Assembly (NCBI GenBank): GCA_964392655.1
Contig: CAYMQY010000003.1
Location: forward strand, 1 to 64,000
DNA: 64,000 bases
Direction: 5' to 3'
Source of the DNA: M3007 sp964392655
Lineage (GTDB): Bacteria; Bacteroidota; Bacteroidia; Chitinophagales; Saprospiraceae
The position numbers and the translations under genes were made by a program. Shown here piece by piece: positions 24,978 to 32,260 of this stretch (position 1 is the stretch's first letter; each line of letters starts with the position of its first letter). The notes below the pieces were generated by a model. That model saw only the letters and a list, made by a program, of their open reading frames with translations, did not search any database and was not told the origin of the DNA.

Positions 24978-25541
24978 ATGGCTCAATCTTTCCTGACGTA
25001 CACCCGTTTCGACTCACCCATCGGCCCATTGCTCGCAGCAACAACAGATGCGGGCATTTGCCTGCTGGAATTTGAAGACACGCCCGAGCGCTGGGAGTCG
25101 GCATTGCAATCAATGGCCAAAGAAACCGGCGGCGCTCCCGTTGAGGGCGATCATCCGCATCTCCGGAAGGTGCAACAGGAACTTGCAGAGTATTTCTCCG
25201 GAAAACGAGCAGATTTCGAGGTGCCGCTTGTGCTCACAGGTACGGATTTCCAAAAGTCCGTCTGGCAGGAACTCCTGCGCATCCCGTACGGAACCACCCG
25301 GTCGTACAAGCAGCAAGCGTTGGCACTCGGCAATCTGGAAGCCATTCGGGCGGTAGCCGCCGCCAACGGCAGGAACCATATCGCTATCGTCATCCCATGC
25401 CACCGGGTCATCGGCGACGACGGCAGCCTGATCGGTTACGGCGGCGGTTTGTGGCGAAAAAAATGGTTGCTTCAATTGGAACGCGACTCCGGTCTGGCTG
25501 AAATCGAATCTGTGCCGGGCAGCCAACTACGATTGCTCTGA
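24978..25541 (+). CDS. Methylated-DNA--[protein]-cysteine S-methyltransferase
   Basis: A 187-residue MGMT/Ogt-type suicide DNA repair protein that moves the alkyl group from O6-alkylguanine to its own cysteine. The N-terminal ribonuclease-like part (FDSPIGPLLAATTDAGICLL) is followed by FQKSVWQELLRIPYGTTRSY and a winged-helix region with the Arg finger (Arg124, in EAIRAVAAANGRN). The active site is IPCHRV with Cys141, followed by YGGGLWRKKWLLQLE. Everything needed for activity is present. No AraC-like Ada domain is fused, so this is the constitutive type. The gene converges with the NUDIX gene, with a single base between the stops. Confidence 0.95.
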   Translation: MAQSFLTYTRFDSPIGPLLAATTDAGICLLEFEDTPERWESALQSMAKETGGAPVEGDHPHLRKVQQELAEYFSGKRADFEVPLVLTGTDFQKSVWQELLRIPYGTTRSYKQQALALGNLEAIRAVAAANGRNHIAIVIPCHRVIGDDGSLIGYGGGLWRKKWLLQLERDSGLAEIESVPGSQLRLL

Positions 25542-25542
25542 T

Positions 25543-26085
25543 TCACTGCTCCGCAAAATACCGCCACAATGCCGCCGAATGCAATGCCTGTGCCATGCCA
25601 CCACTCCGAAGCATGGCCAGAACCTCATCCGGAGCAAACAGATGCACACTGATTTCTTCGGTATGGTCCAACTGCTGGGTTTCCATGTGCTCCACGCCGG
25701 TAGCAAGAAAGATATGGCACCAGTTGGTGTGTGTGCCCGGATTGGCGCAAGCTCTAAGTAAGAGTTGCCAGTCGCCGCCGCCATAGCCGGTTTCTTCCAG
25801 CAATTCCCGGCGGGCACTTTCCAGCAGCGGTTCTCCGGGGTCCACCACCCCGGCAGGAAGTTCGAAATGCACCTGACCGATACCATGCCGGTACTGCCGA
25901 ATCAGCACAAATTGACGTTCCGTAGTGACGGCAAGCACCGACACCCAGTCGGGGTATTCGAACACAAAGTAATCGGGAATCCGGGCGCCGTTTGGAAGCA
26001 GCACACTGTCTTCGCGCAAGGTCATGTAGGGTTTTCGGTCGTACACATAGCGGCTGTCTTCGATCAGCCATTTTTGTGGTTCCAT
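25543..26085 (-). CDS. NUDIX hydrolase (ADP-ribose pyrophosphatase-like)
   Basis: A 180-residue NUDIX protein. The Nudix box is complete at residues 79-101: GVVDPGEPLLESARRELLEE followed by TGYG, fitting G-x5-E-x7-RE-x2-EE-x-G. The N-terminal domain (FVFEYPDWVSVLAVTTERQF, VLIRQYRHG) and the PAG before the box resemble ADP-ribose / nucleoside-diphosphate-sugar pyrophosphatases of the NudF type. The substrate is not certain. It sits 6 bp downstream of the LysE gene end region and on the same strand, so the LysE-family gene follows it. Confidence 0.9.
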   Translation of the reverse strand: MEPQKWLIEDSRYVYDRKPYMTLREDSVLLPNGARIPDYFVFEYPDWVSVLAVTTERQFVLIRQYRHGIGQVHFELPAGVVDPGEPLLESARRELLEETGYGGGDWQLLLRACANPGTHTNWCHIFLATGVEHMETQQLDHTEEISVHLFAPDEVLAMLRSGGMAQALHSAALWRYFAEQ

Positions 26086-26091
26086 GTATCT

Positions 26092-26715
26092 TTAAAAGAG
26101 TTTGATTTTCAATACATCTGCGACCAACTTCAGCGCAAGTCCCAGAAAAATCAATGCCACGAACCGGTTAACCAGTCGGGCCACAAGGTCGGATCGGCGG
26201 GTCATTTCCCGGGCAAGCCAGGCGTACAGCGCGAGTGCGCCCACTGTGCCCACCACAACCCCGGCGGAAAAAACAAACGCGGCCGACAAGCCATCCGTCC
26301 ACCAGCCGTTCACCCGCAGCCAGCCCGTGTAGGCCACCCAGTACGGGATGGCGAGCAAGTTGAAAAAACTTACCGCCACTCCGCGGCCAAATTGCCGCCA
26401 TGGAGCCAAAGGCACATCCGCGTCGGGAGTACGCGGTGGCTTTGCAAAAAACCAGAGATAACCCGCCAGCCCCAGAAAAATCGGTATTGCCGCCACCTGA
26501 AAAATCCGGCTTGCAACAGGATGCGACAAAAACCAGTCGGCAAAAATCACTGCACCCAGCGCCTGAAAGAATTCGGAAAACGCAGCGCCCAGCGCCAGCA
26601 CAATTGCCGACCAGAAGCCGCGGAAAATAGCCGTCTGCGCCACAGATAAACTGATCAGGCCGGGTGGCAATGACCCCGTCAAACTAAGCACTACGCCTGC
26701 AAAAAACAGGTACAT
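26092..26715 (-). CDS. LysE family transporter
   Basis: A 207-residue membrane protein with about six hydrophobic spans. The start MYLFFAGVVLSLTGSLPPGL contains the early GxxPPG/L motif typical of LysE/RhtB exporters, followed by ALGAAFSEFFQALGAVIFAD and a central SFFNLLAIPYWVAYTGWLRV segment in which the N..PYW motif is characteristic of this Bacteroidota subgroup. Relatives export amino acids or small molecules; the substrate is not identifiable. The ATG at 26715 is preferred; an in-frame TTG at 26733 would add six charged residues. The NUDIX start lies 7 bp past the stop on the same strand. The upstream region to the divergent glycosyltransferase gene holds a strong palindrome. Confidence 0.82.
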   Translation of the reverse strand: MYLFFAGVVLSLTGSLPPGLISLSVAQTAIFRGFWSAIVLALGAAFSEFFQALGAVIFADWFLSHPVASRIFQVAAIPIFLGLAGYLWFFAKPPRTPDADVPLAPWRQFGRGVAVSFFNLLAIPYWVAYTGWLRVNGWWTDGLSAAFVFSAGVVVGTVGALALYAWLAREMTRRSDLVARLVNRFVALIFLGLALKLVADVLKIKLF

Positions 26716-26768
26716 CAATTTTTTTCGCGGCAAAATACAGCGCTATTGCCGTCCTTCGCACCTGTTTT

Positions 26769-26788
26769 CCCACGGGTGAACCCGTGGG
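26769..26788. repeat. Palindrome between divergent lysE-type and glycosyltransferase genes
   Basis: CCCACGGG and CCCGTGGG pair perfectly around a TGAA loop, with a T4 and an A4 run outside. In a divergent spacer it cannot be a simple terminator; it could be an operator, an attenuator in either leader, or a REP-like repeat. Confidence 0.6.
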
Positions 26789-26819
26789 CTGAAAATGTGA
26801 ACCCTCCAACCTTCAACAC

Positions 26820-27590
26820 ATGTCCCCGGTTTTTTCCATCATCACAGTCGTTTTTAATGGCCGTGCACTTTTGCCCGGTACGGTGGAAAGCGTGCGCCGG
26901 CAGTCTTACCCGGGTATCGAGTACCTGATCGTGGACGGCGGCTCGACCGATGGCACGGTGGATTTGATCCGGGCATTTTCTGCCGACATGCCCTATCTGC
27001 GCTGGATTTCTGAAAAAGACCGGGGACTTTACGACGCCATGAACAAAGGTTTGCGGATGGCAACCGGCGACTTTGTGTGGTTTTTGAATTGCGGCGACCA
27101 CCTGCACGCGACCGATACGGTGGAAAAAATTGCCGCCTGTGTCGGCCCCGAAACGGATGTGCTGTACGGCGACACCCTGCTCGTGAACGATGCCCGCGAG
27201 CCGGCAGGACTGATGAGCCAACTCGGTACCCGCCCGTTGCCGGCCCGGCTTTCGTGGCGCCACTACCTCGGCGGCATGCTGGTGGTACACCAATCCTTCG
27301 TGGCGCGCCGCAGTGTGGCGCCCGAGTACATGGCGGGAAACTTGTGCGCCGACTACGACTGGTGCATCCGGATTTTGAAAAAAAGCCGCCAAAACGTGCA
27401 TACCGGGCTTGTACTCAGCGATTACCTGATGGGCGGGATGTCCAAACAACGTCACCGCCAAAGCCTGCAAGACCGGTTCCGGATCATGCGCGCGCATTTT
27501 GGATTCTTCCCTGCCCTGCTGGCGCACCTTTGGATTGTAGTCCGGGCAGCCATTCACCGGCTAAAACGGTTAGGAAAACCGAGGTACTAA
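26820..27590 (+). CDS. Glycosyltransferase family 2
   Basis: A 256-residue GT-A fold glycosyltransferase. The N-terminal strand FSIITVVFNGRALLPGTVES is followed by the nucleotide-sugar-binding VDGGSTDGTVDLIRAF (DGGSTDGT) and an EKDRGLYDAMNKGLRMATGD helix that is highly typical of the WcaA/PGL-type GT2 subgroup of cell-surface polysaccharide enzymes. The metal-binding motif is NCGDHL rather than DxD, as seen in this subgroup. C-terminal His-rich residues (KQRHRQS) and a hydrophobic tail (FFPALLAHLWIVV) may associate it with the membrane. The donor and acceptor are unknown. The 3' end overlaps the 3' end of the converging sigma-partner gene by 4 bp. Confidence 0.92.
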   Translation: MSPVFSIITVVFNGRALLPGTVESVRRQSYPGIEYLIVDGGSTDGTVDLIRAFSADMPYLRWISEKDRGLYDAMNKGLRMATGDFVWFLNCGDHLHATDTVEKIAACVGPETDVLYGDTLLVNDAREPAGLMSQLGTRPLPARLSWRHYLGGMLVVHQSFVARRSVAPEYMAGNLCADYDWCIRILKKSRQNVHTGLVLSDYLMGGMSKQRHRQSLQDRFRIMRAHFGFFPALLAHLWIVVRAAIHRLKRLGKPRY

Positions 27591-29017
27591 AATTTGTACA
27601 ACACACTCCCCTGCACCAGCGCAGCATCAAACACCGGTTTGGAAGCCGCACTGTTTTCTACCCAGTCGGCTCCAATGCGGAATACCCAGTCGCGGGTTTC
27701 ATATTCCAGACCGGCGCCAATCCGCCAAAGGCTGCTGATGGTTTGTTCCGGAGCAGATGCCGACAGCATAAATTTTTTGGACGGATGATGATTCGGGCCA
27801 CCGGGCTTGTCGTCTTCAAACTCAAACACATACAACTCCGGCGAAAACCTTGCCCAGGTATGCGTCAGGTGTACCGATGGCTTGAGCGGGAAGCGCACCG
27901 GCAGTGCATACCGAATACCAATGTTGTAAAACTGCATTCGCTGGCGCCCCTTTACTTGCAACAAGTCAAAGGTTTGCTGATTCGGCGGATTTGGGCCACC
28001 GGGCTTATCGGGTTTGGGTTGTGGTTCATGGAAAAACTGCGGAGGCAGGTATTCTTTACCATCTACCTGATAGGCAAGCCAATCGGCAGAGGCAGAAAGC
28101 CACACGTTGCGTAGCGGGGAATATTCCACGACAGTGCCAACGCCTTTCAGGGCGGAGATTCCGGTCGGCAGAGGAGTCGGTACCGCCACGGTTCCCTGGA
28201 TGCCCACGCGGAAACGCCCTGCTTTTTCCCGATACGGTTTTGTAAATGGCGGTGTCGGCAGTGTTGGCTGCTCTATTTCCGGGTTCGGAATCGGAATTTC
28301 CGGCACAGGGGCTTGCGGGAGCGGTTGTAATTCGGAAACTATGGTCAGGGCTTTCACACCCGCCGGTGTATCGCTTTGTTCTCCAGGATTGGCCGTCATC
28401 GCTTCCTCCGGCGGAGTCGTTTGTTGCGGCCCTTCGGTTCGTGCAGGGATGGCTACCGGGCCTGCTTCAGCAACATGTTTTGCGTCGGGAGCCTGGCTGC
28501 CGGCTTGAGGTTGCGTTACTTTTCCCTCGTGGCCGGGTGTTTTTGCGGATTTTACAGACCTTTTGTTGGTTGCTGCCAGACTTTGGTGGCGGCGTATTCC
28601 TGGTTCTGAAGAAGTCCTGCTGAACGACAATTCCGAATACTCTGCTTCTGCATTTGGCGGTGTTTCATTCTTTTTCCCCTGTTGAAAAACACGCGGAGCA
28701 AACCAGGTATCATCGCCAAAACCAGTTGCTGAAGCAACCGGGATGTTTTGAAGCAGCACCTCTTGCCGCTTTATTTTTTCGCGCAATCCGGCGTTTTCTT
28801 CCCGCAGCGCCACAACACTCCAAACCAAAACACCCGTTGCCAGAGAAAGCCCCAGCACTGCCGCTTTCCAATATTTCAATGTGGCTACGGCGGCGGCAGT
28901 TCCCACGACGCCGGCAGCATCCAACCGGTGCGCGAGCGCCTTCCAGTTTTTTTCCCGCAGGGGAAATTCGGTCTCTTCATTGAGCCGTTCGGCAAAAAAT
29001 TTGTCAAAGTCGCTCAT
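27587..29017 (-). CDS. Single-TM sigma-factor partner with barrel-like C-terminus
   Basis: A 476-residue protein encoded 2 bp after the ECF sigma gene. Residues 1-45 (SDFDKFFAERLNEETEFPLR, EKNWKALAHRLD) resemble the cytoplasmic segment of anti-sigma-like partners. A transmembrane helix (about 50-70) is followed by a short coiled coil (EENAGLREKIKRQEVLL). Residues about 100-270 are a low-complexity Pro/Ser/Thr/Ala linker. The last 200 residues (KAGRFRVGIQGTVAVPTPLP onward, ending DAALVQGSVLYKF) consist of alternating aromatic beta-strands like an outer-membrane beta-barrel, with two KPGGPN repeats in the loops. An inner-membrane anchor joined to such a barrel-like end is unusual. A signalling role spanning the envelope is inferred; direct anti-sigma activity is not shown by sequence. 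Confidence 0.7.
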   Translation of the reverse strand: MSDFDKFFAERLNEETEFPLREKNWKALAHRLDAAGVVGTAAAVATLKYWKAAVLGLSLATGVLVWSVVALREENAGLREKIKRQEVLLQNIPVASATGFGDDTWFAPRVFQQGKKNETPPNAEAEYSELSFSRTSSEPGIRRHQSLAATNKRSVKSAKTPGHEGKVTQPQAGSQAPDAKHVAEAGPVAIPARTEGPQQTTPPEEAMTANPGEQSDTPAGVKALTIVSELQPLPQAPVPEIPIPNPEIEQPTLPTPPFTKPYREKAGRFRVGIQGTVAVPTPLPTGISALKGVGTVVEYSPLRNVWLSASADWLAYQVDGKEYLPPQFFHEPQPKPDKPGGPNPPNQQTFDLLQVKGRQRMQFYNIGIRYALPVRFPLKPSVHLTHTWARFSPELYVFEFEDDKPGGPNHHPSKKFMLSASAPEQTISSLWRIGAGLEYETRDWVFRIGADWVENSAASKPVFDAALVQGSVLYKF

Positions 29018-29019
29018 GG

Positions 29020-29580
29020 TTATTTTTTTGAAAACTCAAATTCATCGGTCAACAAGGCTTTCAGGTGTTGTCGGGCACGGGACAGGTTTGACTTGGACGT
29101 GCCCACACTGATTTGCAGGGTCTCGGAAATTTCTTCATGGGAAAATCCGTCCACCACAAACAGGTTGAACACCGTGCGGTAAGCCGGCGGCAGGTGATCC
29201 AGCATGGCCAGAATCTGTTCGTGGGTCAGGCTCTCCACAATTCCGGTATCCAATTCCGGGTCATGCCAGGCTTGCAGTTCCACCGGTGTCGGCATATTCA
29301 TGCCCGTCCGAAACCTGTCAATAGCGGTATTGATGACGATACGCCGAAGCCAGAACCGAAACGGCATACTATCCGAATACAGGTCAATCTTGGTAAAAAC
29401 CTTGAAAAAGGCATCGTTCACAACCTCTTCGGCGGTTTCCAGCGTGCCGGTATAGCGTCGGGCAATGGTCATGGCATAATTGTAAAACTGCGCGTACAGC
29501 CGGTATTGGCTGGATCGCTTGCCATGTCGGCATCCGTCGAGCAGGTGGTGCAGTTCCAAATTTTCGTTTATGTCCTCCAT
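29020..29580 (-). CDS. ECF RNA polymerase sigma factor
   Basis: A 186-residue sigma-70 family protein of the extracytoplasmic-function type. Region 2 covers about 20-95 (YAMTIARRYTGTLETAEEVV, DAFFKVFTKI, FRFWLRRIVINTAIDRFR) and region 4 covers about 125-180 (LDHLPPAYRTVFNLFVVDGF, SHEEISETLQISVGTSKSNL) with a helix-turn-helix. There is no region 1 or 3. The ATG at 29580 gives the standard N-terminus; the frame remains open a further 15 codons upstream. The neighbouring gene, 2 bp downstream, encodes a membrane protein likely to control it. The gene is divergent from the DUF2452 gene with a 212-bp spacer that could carry its promoter. Confidence 0.93.
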   Translation of the reverse strand: MEDINENLELHHLLDGCRHGKRSSQYRLYAQFYNYAMTIARRYTGTLETAEEVVNDAFFKVFTKIDLYSDSMPFRFWLRRIVINTAIDRFRTGMNMPTPVELQAWHDPELDTGIVESLTHEQILAMLDHLPPAYRTVFNLFVVDGFSHEEISETLQISVGTSKSNLSRARQHLKALLTDEFEFSKK

Positions 29581-29792
29581 TACGGCAAATAAGACGTCCG
29601 GGTTGCGTCGCCTGAAAAACTGCACAAGTTGGGAAAATTGCCTGGAGTCAGGACAATCAAACCTGCATTTTGCTATAATTTACGTTCATGCAAGGCTGGA
29701 GACCTGTTTGCCGGGTATCCGTCGCAACCGCCGCCGCCTTTGCGCTGTTTAGCCGGTTCTGTACTTTTGCTGCACGAGACGGACTTTTACCC

Positions 29793-30239
29793 ATGAATGA
29801 AGAGAAAAAAAGCGACGACGCCTTCGTCAACCCGATTGACAAGGACAAAGTAGCCGAAAATCCGGGGCTGCTCCCCTACTCGCACACTGCGGGCGGAGCC
29901 GTCATACGCCCCGAAGACAAGGGCCGCATCCGCGGCAACGCCATGACGGCCATGTACGACCAGACCGACCGCCAGATGGAACAATTGCGCCGGCAAATGG
30001 AAACTTTGGTCAACCAGGCCAAGTCGTTGCAAAACCGGATGAGCGTTTCGGAAGCGATTTACCAGGCAGATATTCCGTTCCAGCCGGTCATTCATCACAT
30101 CTACCACCTGTACCAGCGTAAGAGCGACGGCACACACTTGCTTTCGATGATTGCGCCCAACGAATGGGGCAAACGGGAGCCTTACGAGCACCTGGCAACT
30201 GTTCGGCTATTGGGCGACCATACCTGGGAAGTCATGTAA
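29793..30239 (+). CDS. DUF2452 family protein
   Basis: A 148-residue soluble protein of the DUF2452 family, found mainly in Bacteroidota. The N-terminus (NPIDKDKVAENPGLLPYSHT, GGAVIRPEDKGRI) is followed by a coiled-coil-like helix (YDQTDRQMEQLRRQMETLVN) and a C-terminal part (FQPVIHHIYHLYQRKSDGTH, LSMIAPNEWG) with a His pair. Function is unknown. The ATG at 29793 is chosen; residues encoded upstream in the same frame look like translated spacer. It is divergent from the ECF sigma gene and converges with the small gene at 30251. Confidence 0.85.
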   Translation: MNEEKKSDDAFVNPIDKDKVAENPGLLPYSHTAGGAVIRPEDKGRIRGNAMTAMYDQTDRQMEQLRRQMETLVNQAKSLQNRMSVSEAIYQADIPFQPVIHHIYHLYQRKSDGTHLLSMIAPNEWGKREPYEHLATVRLLGDHTWEVM

Positions 30240-30250
30240 TTTATCCGGCT

Positions 30251-30523
30251 TTACTCCGTTTCCTGCCGGGTTTGCTGCCATTTGCCCAACAGTTCGCGTG
30301 ATTTCTCCGAGAGCAGTTCCGGGTCGAACGACAAGGCGGCAAGTATGTCGAGCAGGCAATTGATACGGGCTTCGGTATCAAAAAACTTGTTTACCACGGC
30401 AATTTTCCGGTTCTCGACGAGGCAATACCCGCTCTGGAAACTCCCTTTTTCATACCGGATTGAATAGTCCAGTTCGGCAAACAGGTCTTCCAGTTTTTTC
30501 AGTGATGTTTGAGTGTAGCGCAT
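30251..30523 (-). CDS. Small conserved Bacteroidota protein of unknown function
   Basis: A 90-residue protein starting MRYTQTSLKKLEDLFAELDY. The N-terminal part is helical, the middle has SFQSGYCLVENRKIAVVNKF, and the C-terminal part is again helical (NCLLDILAALSFDPELLSEK). No signal peptide or membrane span. Small proteins of this layout are frequent in Bacteroidota genomes; I know of no function. The gene converges with DUF2452 (11 bp between stops) and is divergent from the outer-membrane protein gene. Confidence 0.75.
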   Translation of the reverse strand: MRYTQTSLKKLEDLFAELDYSIRYEKGSFQSGYCLVENRKIAVVNKFFDTEARINCLLDILAALSFDPELLSEKSRELLGKWQQTRQETE

Positions 30524-30588
30524 AAGCGTTCTATCTTGGCCCGCGCAAAAGTATCCAAATATCGAACACCATAACGAGTATACACACC

Positions 30589-31245
30589 ATGCGTTCAACT
30601 ACTTTTTTTCTCTCCGCATTCGGCTTACTCATGCTGGTTCTACTCCAGCCCTTCCGCGCAGAAGCCCAGCGTCAGCAACGGTTCAAAGCCGGAATAATAG
30701 CCGGCGTCACGGCATCCCAAATTGACGGCGATGCTTCCGCAGGCTTCCACAAAGTGGGGCTTCAGGGCGGTTTGCGCGGCATTGTCATCCTCAAACCGCG
30801 GCAGGAGGCAAGTGTCGAAATCCTGTTCACCCAGCGTGGGTCGCGCAACCAGCCGGACTACCCGCCGGTGTTCAGCACCACGTTGAATTACGTCGAGGTG
30901 CCGCTCCAGTGGCACTACCGCGACTGGGCTGCCAACGGCGATATGGAAAACCCCGACTTTTTCCGGGTGTATTTCAATGTCGGGTTGTCGTATGCGCGGC
31001 TGCTCAGTTATGTGGACGACTCCGACGGTTCCGTAGCCGGCATCTCCCCCGCCTTGCCCGATTTGAACAAAGACAGTTTTTGCTTTCTCATCGGCGCCAG
31101 TTTTTTTGCCACCAAAAATATCGGGTTCACGTTCCGGTACCACCGTGCGTTTAACAACCTGTACAACCCGGGCAAACCGGGCACCAACTTTGCCAATACG
31201 CTCAACGAGCATTTTCTGGCTTTCCAAACCATGTACGTGTTCTGA
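30589..31245 (+). CDS. Outer-membrane beta-barrel protein (PorT-like/OMP_b-brl_2)
   Basis: A 218-residue exported protein. The signal peptide (MRSTTFFLSAFGLLMLVLLQ to RAEAQ) is followed by a small beta-barrel: KAGIIAGVTASQIDGDASAG, GLQGGLRGIVILKPRQEASV, EILFTQRGSRN, LNYVEVPLQWHYRDW, RVYFNVGLSYARLLSY, and a final strand HFLAFQTMYVF. The layout matches the PorT-type barrels found in large numbers in Bacteroidota. One such protein, PorT, is needed for type IX secretion, but most relatives have no known role, so the T9SS link is not claimed here. The Ppx/GppA start follows its stop directly (TGAATG). Confidence 0.85.
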   Translation: MRSTTFFLSAFGLLMLVLLQPFRAEAQRQQRFKAGIIAGVTASQIDGDASAGFHKVGLQGGLRGIVILKPRQEASVEILFTQRGSRNQPDYPPVFSTTLNYVEVPLQWHYRDWAANGDMENPDFFRVYFNVGLSYARLLSYVDDSDGSVAGISPALPDLNKDSFCFLIGASFFATKNIGFTFRYHRAFNNLYNPGKPGTNFANTLNEHFLAFQTMYVF

Positions 31246-32151
31246 ATGCCCAAACGCGCCGTCATTGATCTGGGTACCAACACGTTCCACCTGCTTGTGG
31301 TGGAAACCGGTGCAGACGGGCAAGGCTGGACGCCGGTCATGCGCGAACGAGTTTTTGTGAAATTGGCCGAAGACGGCATCGAGCAGATTGGCCCTGCTGC
31401 TTTCGCGCGCGGGCTGGCTGCATTGGCGCTGTTCCGGCAACATCTCGACCGCTATGGAATTGCCCCCGAAACAGTCCCGGCCTACGGAACCGCTGCACTA
31501 CGCACCGCATTGAACGCACCGGAATTTATGCATGAGGTGTTTGTCCGCACCGGCATACGCCCCGAGGCGATCAGCGGCGACCGGGAAGCATTGCTCATTT
31601 TTGCAGGCGTATGCCAGGCCGTTCCATTTCCCGACAATCCGGTGCTGGTCATGGATATCGGCGGCGGAAGCGTCGAAATGGTGCTTGCCGACGCATCCGG
31701 ACCGCTGTGGCGCCGGAGTTTTCCGGTGGGCGTAGCGGTGTTGTTTCGGCATTTTCACAAAAGCAACCCGATAACCGCAGGGGAAATAGTCGCAGTCGAA
31801 ACCTTTCTGGATGAAGAACTACAGGAGTTGTGGAGTATCCTGGAAAAACACCCCGCACCTACCCTCGTGGGCGCCGCCGGCGCTTTTGACATCATTGATC
31901 ACTTGCTGCTTGACCCAGCCACCAAACCTCCGCTGTACGGCTGGATCCCGCGTGCCGATTTTGAACCGCTGTACGAAAAAATCATACGCAGTACACTTGC
32001 CGAACGCGAAGCCTGGCAAAGCCTGATTCCCGAACGTCGTGAGATGATCGTGGTGGGCATGATCCTGATCCGACACATCCTGCAGCGCGGAAACATGCGG
32101 GAGATTTATACCTCCACGTACTCGATGAAGGAAGGCATGTTGGGGGAATAA
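31246..32151 (+). CDS. Ppx/GppA phosphatase family (exopolyphosphatase-like)
   Basis: A 301-residue sugar-kinase/actin-fold protein of the short Ppx/GppA type. The two phosphate-binding signatures are present: IDLGTNTFHLLVVETGAD near residues 7-24 and MDIGGGSVEMVLADASG around residue 140; the GDREALLIFAGV helix, with its catalytic Glu, lies between. It should remove terminal phosphates from polyphosphate or pppGpp; which one cannot be read from sequence. The start follows the upstream stop directly, so translation may be coupled with the outer-membrane protein. A strong terminator hairpin is 55 bp downstream. Confidence 0.92.
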   Translation: MPKRAVIDLGTNTFHLLVVETGADGQGWTPVMRERVFVKLAEDGIEQIGPAAFARGLAALALFRQHLDRYGIAPETVPAYGTAALRTALNAPEFMHEVFVRTGIRPEAISGDREALLIFAGVCQAVPFPDNPVLVMDIGGGSVEMVLADASGPLWRRSFPVGVAVLFRHFHKSNPITAGEIVAVETFLDEELQELWSILEKHPAPTLVGAAGAFDIIDHLLLDPATKPPLYGWIPRADFEPLYEKIIRSTLAEREAWQSLIPERREMIVVGMILIRHILQRGNMREIYTSTYSMKEGMLGE

Positions 32152-32205
32152 TTCGATCGAGTTTTCACAGGCCGGGTTTTTTCAACTAGCAGCGCAGAAA
32201 AAACG

Positions 32206-32237
32206 AAGCCGGTCAAACCCGCAGGTTTGACCGGCTT
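32206..32237. terminator. Bidirectional intrinsic terminator between ppx/gppA-type gene and gcvP
   Basis: Fourteen-base arms (AAGCCGGTCAAACC / GGTTTGACCGGCTT) at 32206-32219 and 32224-32237 pair perfectly around a four-base loop. A-rich sequence precedes and TTTATT follows, so it can end transcription from both converging genes. Confidence 0.9.
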
Positions 32238-32260
32238 TATTATGTCGGGTATGACCCAAA

